The position numbers and the translations under genes were made by a program. From Bradyrhizobium niftali (GTDB lineage Bacteria > Pseudomonadota > Alphaproteobacteria > Rhizobiales > Xanthobacteraceae): a DNA stretch of 64,000 bases. Shown one piece after another: positions 1 through 9,370 of the stretch (positions are counted from its first letter, which is position 1; each line of letters begins with the position of its first letter). Location of the stretch: NCBI RefSeq assembly GCF_004571025.1, contig NZ_SPQT01000001.1:186001-250000 (forward strand), in the 5' to 3' direction. The notes under the pieces were generated by a model. That model was given only the letters and a program-made list of their open reading frames with translations, ran no database searches and had not been told where the DNA came from.

Positions 1-247
1 GTAGTGTCTCTGCACATCTTGAGTGCAATGTTGCCCATGCAAGCGTCTGCTCCGAGCCTCCTTCAGCGTCTCCGCTTGGCGTGAGCAATGATGCGCGTTT
101 GCCGCTGATTGCGTTGCGGTCGTCGTGGCTTAGCCGAATGGACATTGCTCCGTCTCCCGGTGGAGCCTGGCAGCACGAGCAAAGAACCGTCGGTTTCCGA
201 CGGGTTGCAAAATTGAAGGCGATCAAGCGTGCTGGACGATTTCGCTG
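1..247. other. Window edge without a recognisable gene
   Basis: I find no convincing reading frame on either strand. The stretch lies upstream of a chemotaxis-receptor fragment and probably holds decayed sequence of that gene or the debris that truncated it. No repeat or promoter was recognised. Confidence 0.4.
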
Positions 248-499
248 ATGTTTGACGAACCAAACATCGAAGGAGGATCGCGCAAGGGCGCTTCGACCCA
301 CGAAATCAGTCGCAACGTCAGGCAGGCAGCCGCAGGCACCCGAGAGATGGCCGAAACCATGGTTCACGTGACCCGTGCTGCCGGCGAATCCGGCACTGCT
401 TCCGCTCGGGTGTTGCAGGCGGCGTCAGATCTCTCGGTTCGGTCCAAATCCCTACAGTCGCAAGCCGCAACCTTTTTGGCGGCGATCAAGACCGCCTGA
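248..499 (+). pseudogene. 3' remnant of a methyl-accepting chemotaxis protein
   Basis: The 83-residue frame matches only the extreme C-terminal end of an alphaproteobacterial chemotaxis receptor. It has an EISRNVRQAAAGT block, a helical stretch rich in Ala, Ser and Glu, and an end (FLAAIKTA) typical of the last helix of the signalling domain. The membrane segments, HAMP domain and kinase-contact hairpin are absent. The residues just before the match look like a degraded continuation of the same helix. The first ATG is therefore not a real start. I read this as a truncated, non-functional gene. It could only be part of an intact gene if a frameshift lies upstream, and I see no sign of that in the preceding 247 bases. 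Confidence 0.6.
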
Positions 500-522
500 T
501 TGCGCTTGAACTAAACAAACGA

Positions 523-554
523 AAAGGCCCGATCGCGATGGCGACCGGGCCTTT
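523..554 (-). terminator. Hairpin terminator behind hpnH
   Basis: Positions 523-531 and 546-554 are perfect 9-bp complements (AAAGGCCCG and CGGGCCTTT). The A and T ends give U-rich tails in both directions. It lies 23 bases past the hpnH stop codon and could also end transcription from the left. Confidence 0.75.
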
Positions 555-577
555 CTGGTTTGTGGACGCCTGCGCGC

Positions 578-1738
578 TTACGCGGCCGTCGAAGCCTTCC
601 GCGCGGCCTTCTGCTCGGCGGCGGCGGCCTCGTCCTTGCGGATCTCCGACAGCTTCTTCTGGACCTGCTCCGAGAAGATGTACTGCGCCGGACGCTGCTT
701 GCTCATGTCGATCTCGGGCGCCATGGGACCAGAGGTCTTGACGCCGCGCAGCGACACCCACATCGCCTTCAGCGGGTTGTCGAGGGCCGCGGTCGCCGCG
801 GTCGGCTCGTAGCCGCAATGGGCCATACAGTCGGCGCACTTCTCGTACTTGCCGGTGCCGTAGGTCTCCCAGTCGGTGGTGTCCATCAGCTCCTTGAAGG
901 TCTTGGCATAGCCTTCACCGAGCAGATAGCAGGGCTTCTGCCAGCCGAAGATGTTGCGCGCGGGCATGCCCCAGGGCGTGCACTCGTATTCCTGGTTGCC
1001 GGCGAGGAAGTCGAGGAACAGGCCGGAATGCATGAAGTTCCACTTCTTGCCCTTGCCCATCGCGAAGACGTCGCGGAACAGCTTCTTGGTCTTGGTGCGG
1101 TTGAGGAAGTGCTCCTGGTCCGGCGCACGCTCATAGGCGTAGCCCGGCGACATCGAGACGCCGACACCGAGTTCGACGGTGAGGTCGAGGAATTTGGCGA
1201 TCTCCTCGGCCGGATGGCCGTCGAAGATGGTGGCGTTGACGTTGACGGTGAAGCCGCGCGCCTTGGCCGCCTTGATCGCGGAGACGGCGCGGTCGAACAC
1301 GCCCTTCTGCGACACGGCCTTGTCGTGATGGTCCTTCAGGCCGTCGAGATGCACCGAGAAGAACAGGTACGGCGAGGGCTCGAACAGATCGAGCTTCTTC
1401 TCGAGCAGCAGCGCGTTGGTGCAGAGCGAGACGAACTTCTTGCGCGCGACGAGGCCGCGCACGATCTCGCCGATCTCCTTGTGGATCAGCGGCTCGCCGC
1501 CGGGAATGGCCACCATCGGCGCGCCGCATTCGTCGGCGGCGTCCCAGCACTCCTGCGCCGTCATGCGACGGTTGAGGATCGCGTCGGGATAGTCGATCTT
1601 GCCGCAGCCGACGCAGGCGAGGTTGCAGCGAAACAGCGGCTCCAGCATCAGCACGAGCGGATAGCGCTTGCGGCCAAGCAGTTTCTGCTTGAGCAAATAA
1701 CCGCCGATACGCATTTCCTTGAAGAAGGGGATAGCCAT
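578..1738 (-). CDS. hpnH: Hopanoid biosynthesis radical SAM protein HpnH (adenosylhopane synthase)
   Basis: HpnH joins a 5'-deoxyadenosyl group to diploptene, giving adenosylhopane. This is the first step towards extended C35 hopanoids of the outer membrane. The 386-residue protein has the radical-SAM cysteine motif FRCNLACVGCG, with Cys38, Cys42 and Cys45 in the CxxxCxxC spacing, to bind the 4Fe-4S cluster. A GGEPL motif follows, and a cysteine-containing C-terminal segment (CADCMAHCGYEP) is typical of the family. The end is Ala/Lys-rich. It lies 35 bases downstream of ispH on the same strand, so the two are probably co-transcribed: isoprenoid precursor supply together with hopanoid tailoring. 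Length and motifs match the family closely. Confidence 0.95.
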   Translation of the reverse strand: MAIPFFKEMRIGGYLLKQKLLGRKRYPLVLMLEPLFRCNLACVGCGKIDYPDAILNRRMTAQECWDAADECGAPMVAIPGGEPLIHKEIGEIVRGLVARKKFVSLCTNALLLEKKLDLFEPSPYLFFSVHLDGLKDHHDKAVSQKGVFDRAVSAIKAAKARGFTVNVNATIFDGHPAEEIAKFLDLTVELGVGVSMSPGYAYERAPDQEHFLNRTKTKKLFRDVFAMGKGKKWNFMHSGLFLDFLAGNQEYECTPWGMPARNIFGWQKPCYLLGEGYAKTFKELMDTTDWETYGTGKYEKCADCMAHCGYEPTAATAALDNPLKAMWVSLRGVKTSGPMAPEIDMSKQRPAQYIFSEQVQKKLSEIRKDEAAAAEQKAARKASTAA

Positions 1739-1773
1739 TACACGTTTCTTTCTGGGCTTGAAATTCGGGTGGG

Positions 1774-2700
1774 TCAGCTCGCAGCCAGTTCGGCCGGAAG
1801 CCGGAATTCGATGTTCTCCTCGCGGCCCGGCAGCACCGAGACCTTGACTGGTCCGATCCGCCGCATCGCCTCGATCACGTCATCCACGAGTACCTCAGGC
1901 GCCGAAGCGCCGGCCGTGACGCCGACGGTCTTGGCATCTTTCAACCACTCCGGATTGAGCGCGCTGCCGTCGGCAATCAAATAACTCGCGACGCCGGCCT
2001 CAGTGCCGATTTCGCGGAGCCGGTTCGAGTTCGAGCTGTTGGCAGCGCCCACCACCAAGATCACGTCGACCAGCTTGCTCAAGTCCCTTACCGCAGATTG
2101 GCGGTTCTGTGTCGCATAGCAGATATCCCGGATATCCGGGCCTTGAATATCTGTAAAGCGGGCCTGAAGGGCCGAAATGATGTCCCTGGTGTCGTCGACC
2201 GACAGGGTGGTCTGGGTGATGTAGGCCACTGGCGTATCCGCCGGCAGGACAAGGGCCTTAACCTCTTCAACGCTTTGAACAAGCAGCACCGGCCCCGGAA
2301 CCTGGCCCATCGTGCCCTCGACCTCGGGGTGGCCGGCATGGCCGATCAGGATCAGCGTGCGGCCCTTGGTGATATAGCGCTTCCCCTGATTGTGAACTTT
2401 CGTGACCAGGGGGCAGGTGGCGTTGAGCACCGGAAGGTCGCGCGCGGCGGCCTCTTCCTCGACGCTGCGGGCAACGCCATGGGCGCTGAAAACGGTCACC
2501 GCCTTCGGCGGAACCTCGGACAGCGCCTCGACGAAGATGGCGCCTTTGTTCTTCAGGCTCTCGACCACGTATTTGTTGTGCACGATCTCGTGGCGCACGT
2601 AGACGGGCGGGCCGTACTTCTCCAGGGCCCGTTCCACGATCTCGATCGCGCGCACCACGCCCGCGCAGAAACCGCGCGGCTGCGCTAGATAAACTTCCAT
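1774..2700 (-). CDS. ispH: 4-hydroxy-3-methylbut-2-enyl diphosphate reductase (IspH/LytB)
   Basis: This is the last enzyme of the MEP isoprenoid pathway, making IPP and DMAPP from HMBPP. The three 4Fe-4S ligands are visible at Cys12 (QPRGFCAGV), Cys96 (NATCPLV) and Cys194 (CYATQNRQ). The active-site HPEVEGT segment is near residue 124. I chose the ATG at 2700, giving 308 residues, because homology starts exactly at [10 protein letters not shown]. The frame stays open to 2850, but that 50-residue extension has no family counterpart. The gene heads a likely ispH-hpnH operon. IspH feeds farnesyl diphosphate to squalene and hopene synthesis, so linkage to hopanoid genes makes sense. Many Bradyrhizobium genomes carry a second ispH elsewhere. 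Confidence 0.95.
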   Translation of the reverse strand: MEVYLAQPRGFCAGVVRAIEIVERALEKYGPPVYVRHEIVHNKYVVESLKNKGAIFVEALSEVPPKAVTVFSAHGVARSVEEEAAARDLPVLNATCPLVTKVHNQGKRYITKGRTLILIGHAGHPEVEGTMGQVPGPVLLVQSVEEVKALVLPADTPVAYITQTTLSVDDTRDIISALQARFTDIQGPDIRDICYATQNRQSAVRDLSKLVDVILVVGAANSSNSNRLREIGTEAGVASYLIADGSALNPEWLKDAKTVGVTAGASAPEVLVDDVIEAMRRIGPVKVSVLPGREENIEFRLPAELAAS

Positions 2701-3162
2701 AGGACGCCCATCACGCAATTTGCACCAATCCGCTTCAAAGTCCCCCGGGGGCACCCCGTACTGACCAATGAGTTGCAATATCCGCACCATTGGTTTCGCG
2801 CACGCGGTAGCCACCCACCCCCGTCGGGGCTCCGGCGCATGGAGGCGCAATACTTTGTGTCAAAAAATCGGCAGAAAGGAAAGGTCGGATGGACCTATTG
2901 TTCCCTGCCGGCTCAATCGATGGTAATATAGTACAGAAAGCGTCGTGAGCAAGATGGCGACATTTGTGCTCACCCCTTCGTCACTTTCCCGCCTCAACTC
3001 CCCGGCTATACCGACCGTCCCGCATGATTTTGCCATGGTCTGCGCCGTTTACCTCGAACCTTCCGGCGGCGAGAACCACTCAAAACAGCAATAGGTTTCG
3101 CCCGGGAACTCCGATAAAGAGCGGGCGTTTCCGGCAAGCTGTTAACAGCAGAAAGAAAAGAA
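2701..3162. other. Divergent promoter region between ispH and hpnN
   Basis: This 462-bp gap separates two divergent hopanoid-related operons. It holds a plausible leftward promoter (2925-2952) and an A-rich segment (3150-3160, AGAAAGAAAAG) that can serve as ribosome-binding site for the GTG start of hpnN. No gene is evident. Confidence 0.5.
2925..2952 (-). promoter_or_regulatory. Candidate sigma70-type promoter for ispH-hpnH
   Basis: Read leftward, a TTGCTC hexamer (2947-2952) and a TATATT hexamer (2925-2930) are separated by 16 bp. They lie about 225 bp upstream of the ispH ATG. Both resemble consensus -35 and -10 boxes, but this is pattern matching only. Confidence 0.35.
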
Positions 3163-5751
3163 GTGCTGCAAAGCGTCGTCGTTGCCATCGTCAGGGCCTG
3201 CACCCGGTTTGCCTCCCTCGTCGTCGTTCTCGGGCTCCTGCTTTCGGTGGGGGCCGGCTATTACACGTCCCAGCACTTCGCCATCAACACCGACATCAAC
3301 TCGCTGATTGCCCAAAATCTGGACTGGCGCCAGCGCGACCAGCAGTTCGACCGCGCCTTCGACCGCGACGCGACGATCACGGCAGTGGTCGAGGCCAGGA
3401 CGCCGGAGATGGCGACCGCGGCGTCGGACGCGCTCTTTGCCAGGCTGAAGGACGACAAGACCAATTTCCAGTCGATGCAGCAGCTCGGCACCGGCGAGTT
3501 CTTCGAGAGGAACGGCCTGCTGTTCCTGCCGACCGAAGAGGTCGCCAAGGCCACCGGCCAGTTCGAAGCTGCGGCGCCCCTGATCGAGATCATGGCGGGC
3601 GATCCCTCGATCCGCGGCCTGACCGGCGCGCTGGAGACGGGACTTGCCGGCGTCAAGCGCGGCCAGGTCAAGCTCGACAATACCGCGCGGCCTTTCAACC
3701 TGATCGCGCAGACGGTCGAGACCGTGCTCAACAAGGGCAATGCGAGCTTCTCGTGGCGCGAGCTCGTCAGCGACGAGCCGCTGACGGCTTCCGACAAGCG
3801 CGCCTTCATCGAGTTCAAGCCGATCCTCGACTACAACGCGCTGGAGCCCGGCAAGGGCGCCACCGACGCGATCCGCAAGGCCGCGGCGGAGCTCGATTTC
3901 GCGACCAAATACCAGGCGCGGGTGCGGCTGACCGGCCCGGTGCCGATCGCCAATGAGGAATATGCCACCGTCCAGGAAGGTGCCGTCGTCAACGGCGTCG
4001 GCACCGTCCTCGTCGTGCTGCTGATCCTGTGGCTGGCGCTGCATTCGTCGAAGATCATTTTCGCGGTATTCGTCAATCTCTTCGTCGGCCTTGCGCTGAC
4101 GACCGCTGCCGGCCTGATGATGGTCGGCTCGTTCAATTTGCTGTCGATCGCGTTTGCCGTGCTGTTCGTCGGCCTCGGCGTCGATTTCGGTATCCAGTAC
4201 AGCGTCCGCTACCGCTCGGAGCGCTACAAGTATAACGATCTCTCCGGCGCGCTGGTGCTTGCCGCCAAGCGCTCCGCGGTGCCGCTGTCGCTGGCGGCAA
4301 TGGCGACCGCCGCCGGCTTCCTCTGTTTCCTGCCGACCGATTACAAGGGCATCTCCGAGCTCGGCCAGATCGCCGGCGTCGGTATGCTGGTGGCGTTCCT
4401 CTCCAGCATCACAGTACTGCCCGCGATGCTCAAGCTGTTGAACCCGCCCGGCGAGGAGGAGCCCGTCGGATACGCCTTCCTGGCGCCGCTCGATCACTTC
4501 CTGGAGAAGCACCGTGTGCTGGTCGTGGGCGGCACGCTGCTGCTCGCGCTCGCCGGCCTGCCGCTGCTCTACTTCCTGAAATTCGACTTCAATCCGATGA
4601 ACCTGCGCAACCCGAGGGCCGAATCGATCGCGACCTTCCTCGACCTGCGCAAGGATCCGAACACCGGCGCCAACGCCATCAACGTGATGACGACGTCCGA
4701 GGAGCAGGCGAGGCAGGTCGAGGCGAAGCTGGAGAAGGTGCCGGAGGTGCTGCGCGTGATGTCGCTCGACAGCTTCGTGCCGCAAGACCAGCAGCCGAAG
4801 CTGAAGCTGATTGCACAGGGCGCCAAGGTGCTGAACCCCGCGCTCAATCCCGACCAGATCGATGCCGCGCCGTCGGACAAGGAGAACGTCGACGCGCTGA
4901 AGTCCTCGGTCGACAATCTGCGCCGGACCGCCGGCGATGCGAAGGGGCAGGGCGCGGTCGCCTCGCGCCGCCTTGCGGACGCGCTCGATAAGCTCGCCAA
5001 TGCCGACGAGGCCACGCGGAACAGGGCGCAGGACGTGTTCGTCACGCCGATGAAGATCGTGTTCGACCAGCTCAGGAACGCGCTGCAGGCCGAGCCGGTC
5101 ACCCCGAAGTCGCTGCCGCCCGATCTCGTCAGCGCCTGGAAGAGCAAGGACGGCATCATCCGCGTCGAGGCGCTGCCCAAGGGCGATCCCAACGACAACG
5201 ACACGCTGCGCAGATTTGCGGCGGCGGTGCTCGTTGCCGAGCCGACCGCGATCGGCGGGCCGGTCTCGATCCTGAAATCCGGCGACACCGTGGTGAAGGC
5301 GTTCATCCACGCCGGCATCTACGCGCTGCTGGTGATCGGCCTTCTGCTGTGGATCACGCTCCGCCGGTTCGTGGACGTGCTGATGACGCTGGTGCCGCTC
5401 CTGGTTGCAGGTGCCGTGACGCTCGAGATCTGCGTGCTGATCGGCCTGCCGCTCAACTTCGCCAACATCGTCGCGTTCCCGCTGCTGCTCGGCGTCGGCG
5501 TGGCCTTCAAGATCTATTATGTCGTGGCCTGGCGCTCGGGCAGGACAAACCTGCTTCAGACCAGCCTGACACGCGCGATCTTTTTCAGCGCGCTGACGAC
5601 GGCGACCGCGTTCGGCAGCCTGTGGCTGTCGAGCCATCCCGGCACGTCCAGCATGGGCAAGCTGCTGGCGCTCTCGCTGGTGACGACGCTCGCCGCCGTG
5701 CTGCTGTTCCAGCCGGCGCTAATGGGCAAACCCCGCAATCTCAGGGAGTAG
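3163..5751 (+). CDS. hpnN: Hopanoid transporter HpnN (RND/MMPL family)
   Basis: HpnN is the inner-membrane RND-type transporter that moves hopanoids towards the outer membrane. The 862-residue protein shows the two-fold RND layout. A first membrane helix lies at about residues 9-30 and a periplasmic loop runs to about 270. A cluster of helices spans about 275-425, a helix lies near 450, a second loop runs to about 700, and a final helix cluster spans about 705-855. The motif VGLGVDFGIQYSVRYR lies in the first helix cluster. The start is GTG at 3163, preceded by an A/G-rich ribosome-binding site. The last 33 bases overlap the 3' end of the convergent DUF2147 gene. Position beside hpnH, ispH and hpnO supports the HpnN assignment over a generic MMPL exporter. 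Confidence 0.92.
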   Translation: MLQSVVVAIVRACTRFASLVVVLGLLLSVGAGYYTSQHFAINTDINSLIAQNLDWRQRDQQFDRAFDRDATITAVVEARTPEMATAASDALFARLKDDKTNFQSMQQLGTGEFFERNGLLFLPTEEVAKATGQFEAAAPLIEIMAGDPSIRGLTGALETGLAGVKRGQVKLDNTARPFNLIAQTVETVLNKGNASFSWRELVSDEPLTASDKRAFIEFKPILDYNALEPGKGATDAIRKAAAELDFATKYQARVRLTGPVPIANEEYATVQEGAVVNGVGTVLVVLLILWLALHSSKIIFAVFVNLFVGLALTTAAGLMMVGSFNLLSIAFAVLFVGLGVDFGIQYSVRYRSERYKYNDLSGALVLAAKRSAVPLSLAAMATAAGFLCFLPTDYKGISELGQIAGVGMLVAFLSSITVLPAMLKLLNPPGEEEPVGYAFLAPLDHFLEKHRVLVVGGTLLLALAGLPLLYFLKFDFNPMNLRNPRAESIATFLDLRKDPNTGANAINVMTTSEEQARQVEAKLEKVPEVLRVMSLDSFVPQDQQPKLKLIAQGAKVLNPALNPDQIDAAPSDKENVDALKSSVDNLRRTAGDAKGQGAVASRRLADALDKLANADEATRNRAQDVFVTPMKIVFDQLRNALQAEPVTPKSLPPDLVSAWKSKDGIIRVEALPKGDPNDNDTLRRFAAAVLVAEPTAIGGPVSILKSGDTVVKAFIHAGIYALLVIGLLLWITLRRFVDVLMTLVPLLVAGAVTLEICVLIGLPLNFANIVAFPLLLGVGVAFKIYYVVAWRSGRTNLLQTSLTRAIFFSALTTATAFGSLWLSSHPGTSSMGKLLALSLVTTLAAVLLFQPALMGKPRNLRE

Positions 5752-6393
5752 GCAGATGTCGCCGACGGTGTCGGCGGCGCCCTTCTGACCGGGCTTGGCC
5801 GTGGTGGCGGTCTTCGGGGCCGCGGCAGGCGCCGTGGCACCGGTCGTGCCTTGGGACGTGCCTTGGGGCGCTGCGGCTTGTGCCGTGCCTTGTGGTGCCC
5901 CTTGGACTTTCGGCGCCGCGCCGGCGGGCTTCGGCGCGCCCTTGGCCATGGCGTTGGCGGGGCTCAGGGGGATCGGCGGGCCAACCCGGGTCCAGGTCTC
6001 GCCACCGCAGAGGAAACCCATCACGCAGCCCTTGATCTCGAGCTGGTCGGTACCGGCCGGCGTGATGGTTGCGCTGTAGAGCTGGCCGTCCTTGGCGTTG
6101 TAGACCTGTCCTTCCCACTGATCGACGCCGGGCTTCTTCTTCATGTCGATCAGGGTCGCCATGGCCAGCGTCGGCCTGTTCTTTTTCGAGACATCCGGAT
6201 TGTTCTCGTCGCGGCCGCCGGGCTGCTTTTCCCAGGAAACCGCGCCCCACATGCTGCCATTGCATTGGGCAACGCGAATGTTGGCGACGCCGTCGGCGAC
6301 CCGCCAGTCGCCGGTGGGATCGGCGGCGAGAGCAGGAGTCAGGCAGGTGTAACCGCCAGCCAGTATAATTCCGGTGTAAAGGGCCAAACGCAT
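5719..6393 (-). CDS. Exported DUF2147 protein with low-complexity tail
   Basis: The 224-residue protein begins with a signal peptide (cleavage likely after TPALA). A DUF2147 domain follows at about residues 20-130, recognisable from DPTGDWRVADG, GSMWGAVSWEK and the closing ETWTRV. A Pro/Ala/Gly/Gln/Thr-rich tail of about 70 residues follows. DUF2147 proteins are periplasmic and of unknown molecular function. I used the ATG at 6393, preceded by AAGGA at good spacing. An upstream TTG-initiated form would spoil the signal peptide. The last 33 bases lie antisense to the end of hpnN. Divergence from hpnO places it inside the hopanoid block, but nothing in the sequence ties it to hopanoids. Confidence 0.85.
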   Translation of the reverse strand: MRLALYTGIILAGGYTCLTPALAADPTGDWRVADGVANIRVAQCNGSMWGAVSWEKQPGGRDENNPDVSKKNRPTLAMATLIDMKKKPGVDQWEGQVYNAKDGQLYSATITPAGTDQLEIKGCVMGFLCGGETWTRVGPPIPLSPANAMAKGAPKPAGAAPKVQGAPQGTAQAAAPQGTSQGTTGATAPAAAPKTATTAKPGQKGAADTVGDICLLPEIAGFAH

Positions 6394-6534
6394 GAGTGTT
6401 CCTTGGCAGTGCAACATGGTTTAAAGCTGTGCTTGCGAAGATGGTCCGAAAAAGGGCAAAAGGCCGCACAGACCGTTTTGAGTAACGGTCCGTTTTCAGT
6501 TGACGAGACGGCCCTCAACCGAAGTATGTAGCGG

Positions 6535-7926
6535 ATGCACAGCCCAAATCCAGACATGTCTCAACTGTTCGCGGACCGTCAGGCCCAGCGCAGTGCCCTG
6601 CATAATCGGTTTCTGAACGAGCAGTTCGTTCGGGTTCTCAAGACCATCGGCTACGATGTCGGCTTCCAGAAGGGGCAGGGGCAGTACCTCTACGACCGCG
6701 ACGGGGCGCGCTATCTCGACCTGTTGTCCGGCTTTGGCGTGTTTGCGATCGGGCGCAATCATCCGGTCATGCGCGAGGCGCTCAAGAGCGTGCTCGACGC
6801 CGACCTGCCCAACCTCGTCCAGTTCGACGTCTCGACGCTCGCCGGCGTGCTCGCCGAGCGCCTCCTGAAATACGTTCCCTATCTCGACAAGGCGTTCTTC
6901 GCCAATTCCGGGGCGGAATGCGTCGAGGCCGCGATCAAGTTCGCGCGAGGCGCCACCGGCCGTCCCGGCATCGTCTATTGCGCCCACGGCTATCACGGCC
7001 TGACCTATGGCGCGCTGTCGCTGACGGGGGATTCGAACTTCCGCAACGGTTTCGAGCCGCTGCTGCCCGGCTGCACCCCGGTCCCTTTCAACGATCTCGC
7101 CGCGCTCGAAAAGGCGCTGGCCTCGCGCGAGGTTGCGGCCTTCGTCGTCGAGCCGATCCAGGGCAAGGGCGTCAACATGCCCACGGACGAGTTCCTGCCT
7201 GGCGCGGCCGCACTCTGCAAGAAATACGGCACGCTGTTCGTCGCCGACGAGATCCAGACCGGCATGGGCCGCACCGGCCGCTTCCTCGCGGTCGAGCACT
7301 GGAACGTCGAGCCGGACATGGTGCTGCTGTCGAAATCGCTGTCGGGCGGCCACGTGCCGGTCGGCGCGGTGCTGACGCGCAAGGCCATCTTCGACAAGAT
7401 CTTCAACCAGATGGACCGCGCGGTGGTGCACGGCTCCACCTTCTCCAAGAACGACCTGGCGATGGCCGCGGGCATCGCCACGCTCGATGTCATGGAGTCC
7501 GAGAAGCTGATCGAGTCCGCCGCCAAGCGCGGTGCCGAGCTGCGCCTTGCGCTGACGCGCATGGTGCCCGGCTACGAGCTGATGAAGGAAGTGCGCGGCA
7601 AGGGCCTGATGATCGGCGTGGAGTTCGGCCCGCCGAAGTCGCTGCGCCTGCGGGCGTCCTGGAACGTGCTGGAAGCCGCCAACAAGGGCCTGTTCTGCCA
7701 GCTCATCACCGTGCCGCTGTTCAAGGATCACAAGATCCTCACGCAAGTGGCCGGCCACGGCAGCCACACCATCAAGCTCCTGCCGCCGCTCACCATCACC
7801 GAGGAAGACTGCAGCTGGATCGAGAAGGCGTTCGACGACGTCATCGCCGGCAGCCACAAGGTCCCCGGCGCGATCTGGTCGCTCGGCAAGACGCTGGTGG
7901 ACAACGCGGTGAGAAGGTCGGCTTAG
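6535..7926 (+). CDS. hpnO: Hopanoid aminotransferase HpnO (class III, PLP-dependent)
   Basis: HpnO converts a bacteriohopane side-chain intermediate to aminobacteriohopanetriol. The 463-residue protein is a class III aminotransferase. It has NSGAECVEAA for phosphate binding (about 124-133), VADEIQTG with Asp238 contacting the pyridine nitrogen, and SKSLSGG with Lys267 as the Schiff-base lysine. The FDKIFNQMD and HGSTFSKND blocks match the glutamate-semialdehyde/ornithine-type fold. Ornithine or acetylornithine aminotransferase is the alternative on fold alone. The longer N-terminus and hopanoid neighbours favour HpnO. The ATG at 6535 has a weak ribosome-binding site. An in-frame ATG at 6556 is an alternative. 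Confidence 0.88.
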   Translation: MHSPNPDMSQLFADRQAQRSALHNRFLNEQFVRVLKTIGYDVGFQKGQGQYLYDRDGARYLDLLSGFGVFAIGRNHPVMREALKSVLDADLPNLVQFDVSTLAGVLAERLLKYVPYLDKAFFANSGAECVEAAIKFARGATGRPGIVYCAHGYHGLTYGALSLTGDSNFRNGFEPLLPGCTPVPFNDLAALEKALASREVAAFVVEPIQGKGVNMPTDEFLPGAAALCKKYGTLFVADEIQTGMGRTGRFLAVEHWNVEPDMVLLSKSLSGGHVPVGAVLTRKAIFDKIFNQMDRAVVHGSTFSKNDLAMAAGIATLDVMESEKLIESAAKRGAELRLALTRMVPGYELMKEVRGKGLMIGVEFGPPKSLRLRASWNVLEAANKGLFCQLITVPLFKDHKILTQVAGHGSHTIKLLPPLTITEEDCSWIEKAFDDVIAGSHKVPGAIWSLGKTLVDNAVRRSA

Positions 7927-7936
7927 GCGCAATCGG

Positions 7937-8842
7937 CTACGACGCGCTTCCGCTCCGGTAGCGGCCCGGTGATCGCCCGTACACGCGGCTGAACGCCTTC
8001 GAAAACGCTGGTCCGGACTCATAGCCGACGGCCCGCGCGATCTCGTCGATGGAACGACCGGTTTCGCGCAGTGCTTTCGCTGCGAGATTCATCCGCCAGC
8101 GCGCGACATAAGCGAGCGGCGGCTCTCCGACCAATCGCGTGAAGCGACGTGCAAATGTCGCGCGGGAGAGCAGGACACGATCCGCCAATGCTGCAACGGT
8201 CCAGGCATCCTGCGGCTGCTCATGGATCAGGCGCAGGGCGCGTGCGATGGCGGGATCGCTCAATGCACCGAACCAATTGCCACTGCCCGCGGGCTGGACG
8301 TCCATCCACGCGCGCAACAGCAGGACCAGCGCGCTGTCGAGCAGGCGTGAGGCGATAACATCGGCCTCGTTGCGGCGGCCTTGCGCTTCGACGCGGAGCA
8401 ATTGCAGCGCCAATCGCAGCGGTTCGTTGCCCTCGACCTGCTGCGCAGTAAGGTGAATCAGGGGCGGCATCACCGACATCATCCGATGGGGAGCGGCCTC
8501 ATCGAGCTGATATTTTGCGCACAGCAGCGTCGTTGCATCCGGCGCTGGCTCACGGCTTGGTGCGCCGGCCAACGCATTGCGAATGGGAACGATCGCGGCA
8601 TCCGGTGGGTCGCTCAGCGCGTGGCCGATGCCGCTCGTGACGAGGACTGCGTCGCCGGACGAAAGGCAGATGGGGTCGTCACGGCCTGCCAGCCTCAGCC
8701 AACAGCTGCCCGCGAGGATGACATGAAGGGCCGAGTTGCGTTGCGGATCCACGCCGATGCCCCATGGGCGACGCAACATCGCGGTCCCGAGGAACGCACT
8801 GCTGGTGCGATACGACGTCAACACGTCCCACCCGGCATCCAT
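7937..8842 (-). CDS. AraC-family transcriptional regulator with N-terminal cupin
   Basis: This DNA-binding regulator has about 301 residues. Residues 1-170 resemble the cupin-like sensor of the Cupin_6/AraC group (start DVLTSYRTSSAF; metal-type histidines not obvious). Residues about 195-295 form the two helix-turn-helix motifs of AraC (VAALADRVLLSRATFARRF and IDEIARAVGYESGPAFSKAF). I chose the ATG at 8842 because GGAAGC precedes it and family members start just before the cupin. An ATG at 8890 would add 16 residues. It is divergent from a SnoaL-like gene whose ATG lies 127 bp away, a common regulator-target layout. It converges on hpnO with only 10 bp between stops. Confidence 0.85.
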   Translation of the reverse strand: MDAGWDVLTSYRTSSAFLGTAMLRRPWGIGVDPQRNSALHVILAGSCWLRLAGRDDPICLSSGDAVLVTSGIGHALSDPPDAAIVPIRNALAGAPSREPAPDATTLLCAKYQLDEAAPHRMMSVMPPLIHLTAQQVEGNEPLRLALQLLRVEAQGRRNEADVIASRLLDSALVLLLRAWMDVQPAGSGNWFGALSDPAIARALRLIHEQPQDAWTVAALADRVLLSRATFARRFTRLVGEPPLAYVARWRMNLAAKALRETGRSIDEIARAVGYESGPAFSKAFSRVYGRSPGRYRSGSAS

Positions 8843-8969
8843 GCTTCCGCTCCCGCGCTCCGACGCCTGCTGTTTGAGACGATCGGACATGACTTTGCAA
8901 GTCTGGCGCATCGACAGTGCCACTGCGCCGGTTCAGAACGCGTTGCGGCGATCTCATGGAGACCACGTA

Positions 8970-9353
8970 ATGAATCAGGTGATCCCGGCCAACAAGGCCA
9001 TCGTGCTCGATTTTCTGGAGAAGGCGATCAATCAGGGGGACTTCGATGCGGCGGCGACGCATTTCGGGCCGCGCTATGTCCAGCACAATCCCATGATCGG
9101 CGACGGCGTCGAGGGCATTCGCAACCACATGTCCGCGCTTCGCCGTCAATTCCCGGAGTTGCGCGGTGAGGTCAAGCGCATCGTGGCCGAAGGTGATCTC
9201 GTCATCGCCCACGTTCACGCCAGACGCACTCCCACCGACCCCGGGCTTGCTATCGTCGATATCTTCCGCCTCGAGGACGGCAAGCTCGTCGAGCATTGGG
9301 AGGTGCGGCAGCCCGTGCCCGACGATGCGGTGCATGACAACGGCATGTTTTGA
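8970..9353 (+). CDS. SnoaL-like / nuclear transport factor 2 family protein
   Basis: The 127-residue protein has the single cone-shaped NTF2-like fold. The starting helix contains FLEKAINQGDFDAAATHF. The YVQHNP motif, followed by a helix with HMSALRRQFPELR and a sheet ending IVDIFRLEDGKLVEHWEV, is diagnostic of SnoaL-like predicted ester cyclases. These are small cytoplasmic enzymes or ligand-binding proteins of unknown substrate. The ATG at 8970 has a GGAG motif about 10 bp upstream. The frame is open to 8736, but that part overlaps the AraC gene and shows no family similarity. Divergence from the AraC gene suggests it may be the regulated target. Confidence 0.85.
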   Translation: MNQVIPANKAIVLDFLEKAINQGDFDAAATHFGPRYVQHNPMIGDGVEGIRNHMSALRRQFPELRGEVKRIVAEGDLVIAHVHARRTPTDPGLAIVDIFRLEDGKLVEHWEVRQPVPDDAVHDNGMF

Positions 9354-9370
9354 CGTGAAAGCGGCCGGGT

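Noticed and set aside
2858..2863. TTGACA hexamer (lower strand) as ispH -35 box
   Set aside because: No acceptable -10 hexamer lies 16-18 bp downstream. The pair at 2925-2952 is better.
3142..5637. 831-codon open frame antisense to hpnN
   Set aside because: It has Gln/Arg/Asp-rich composition and no recognisable family. The opposite strand carries a clear transporter.
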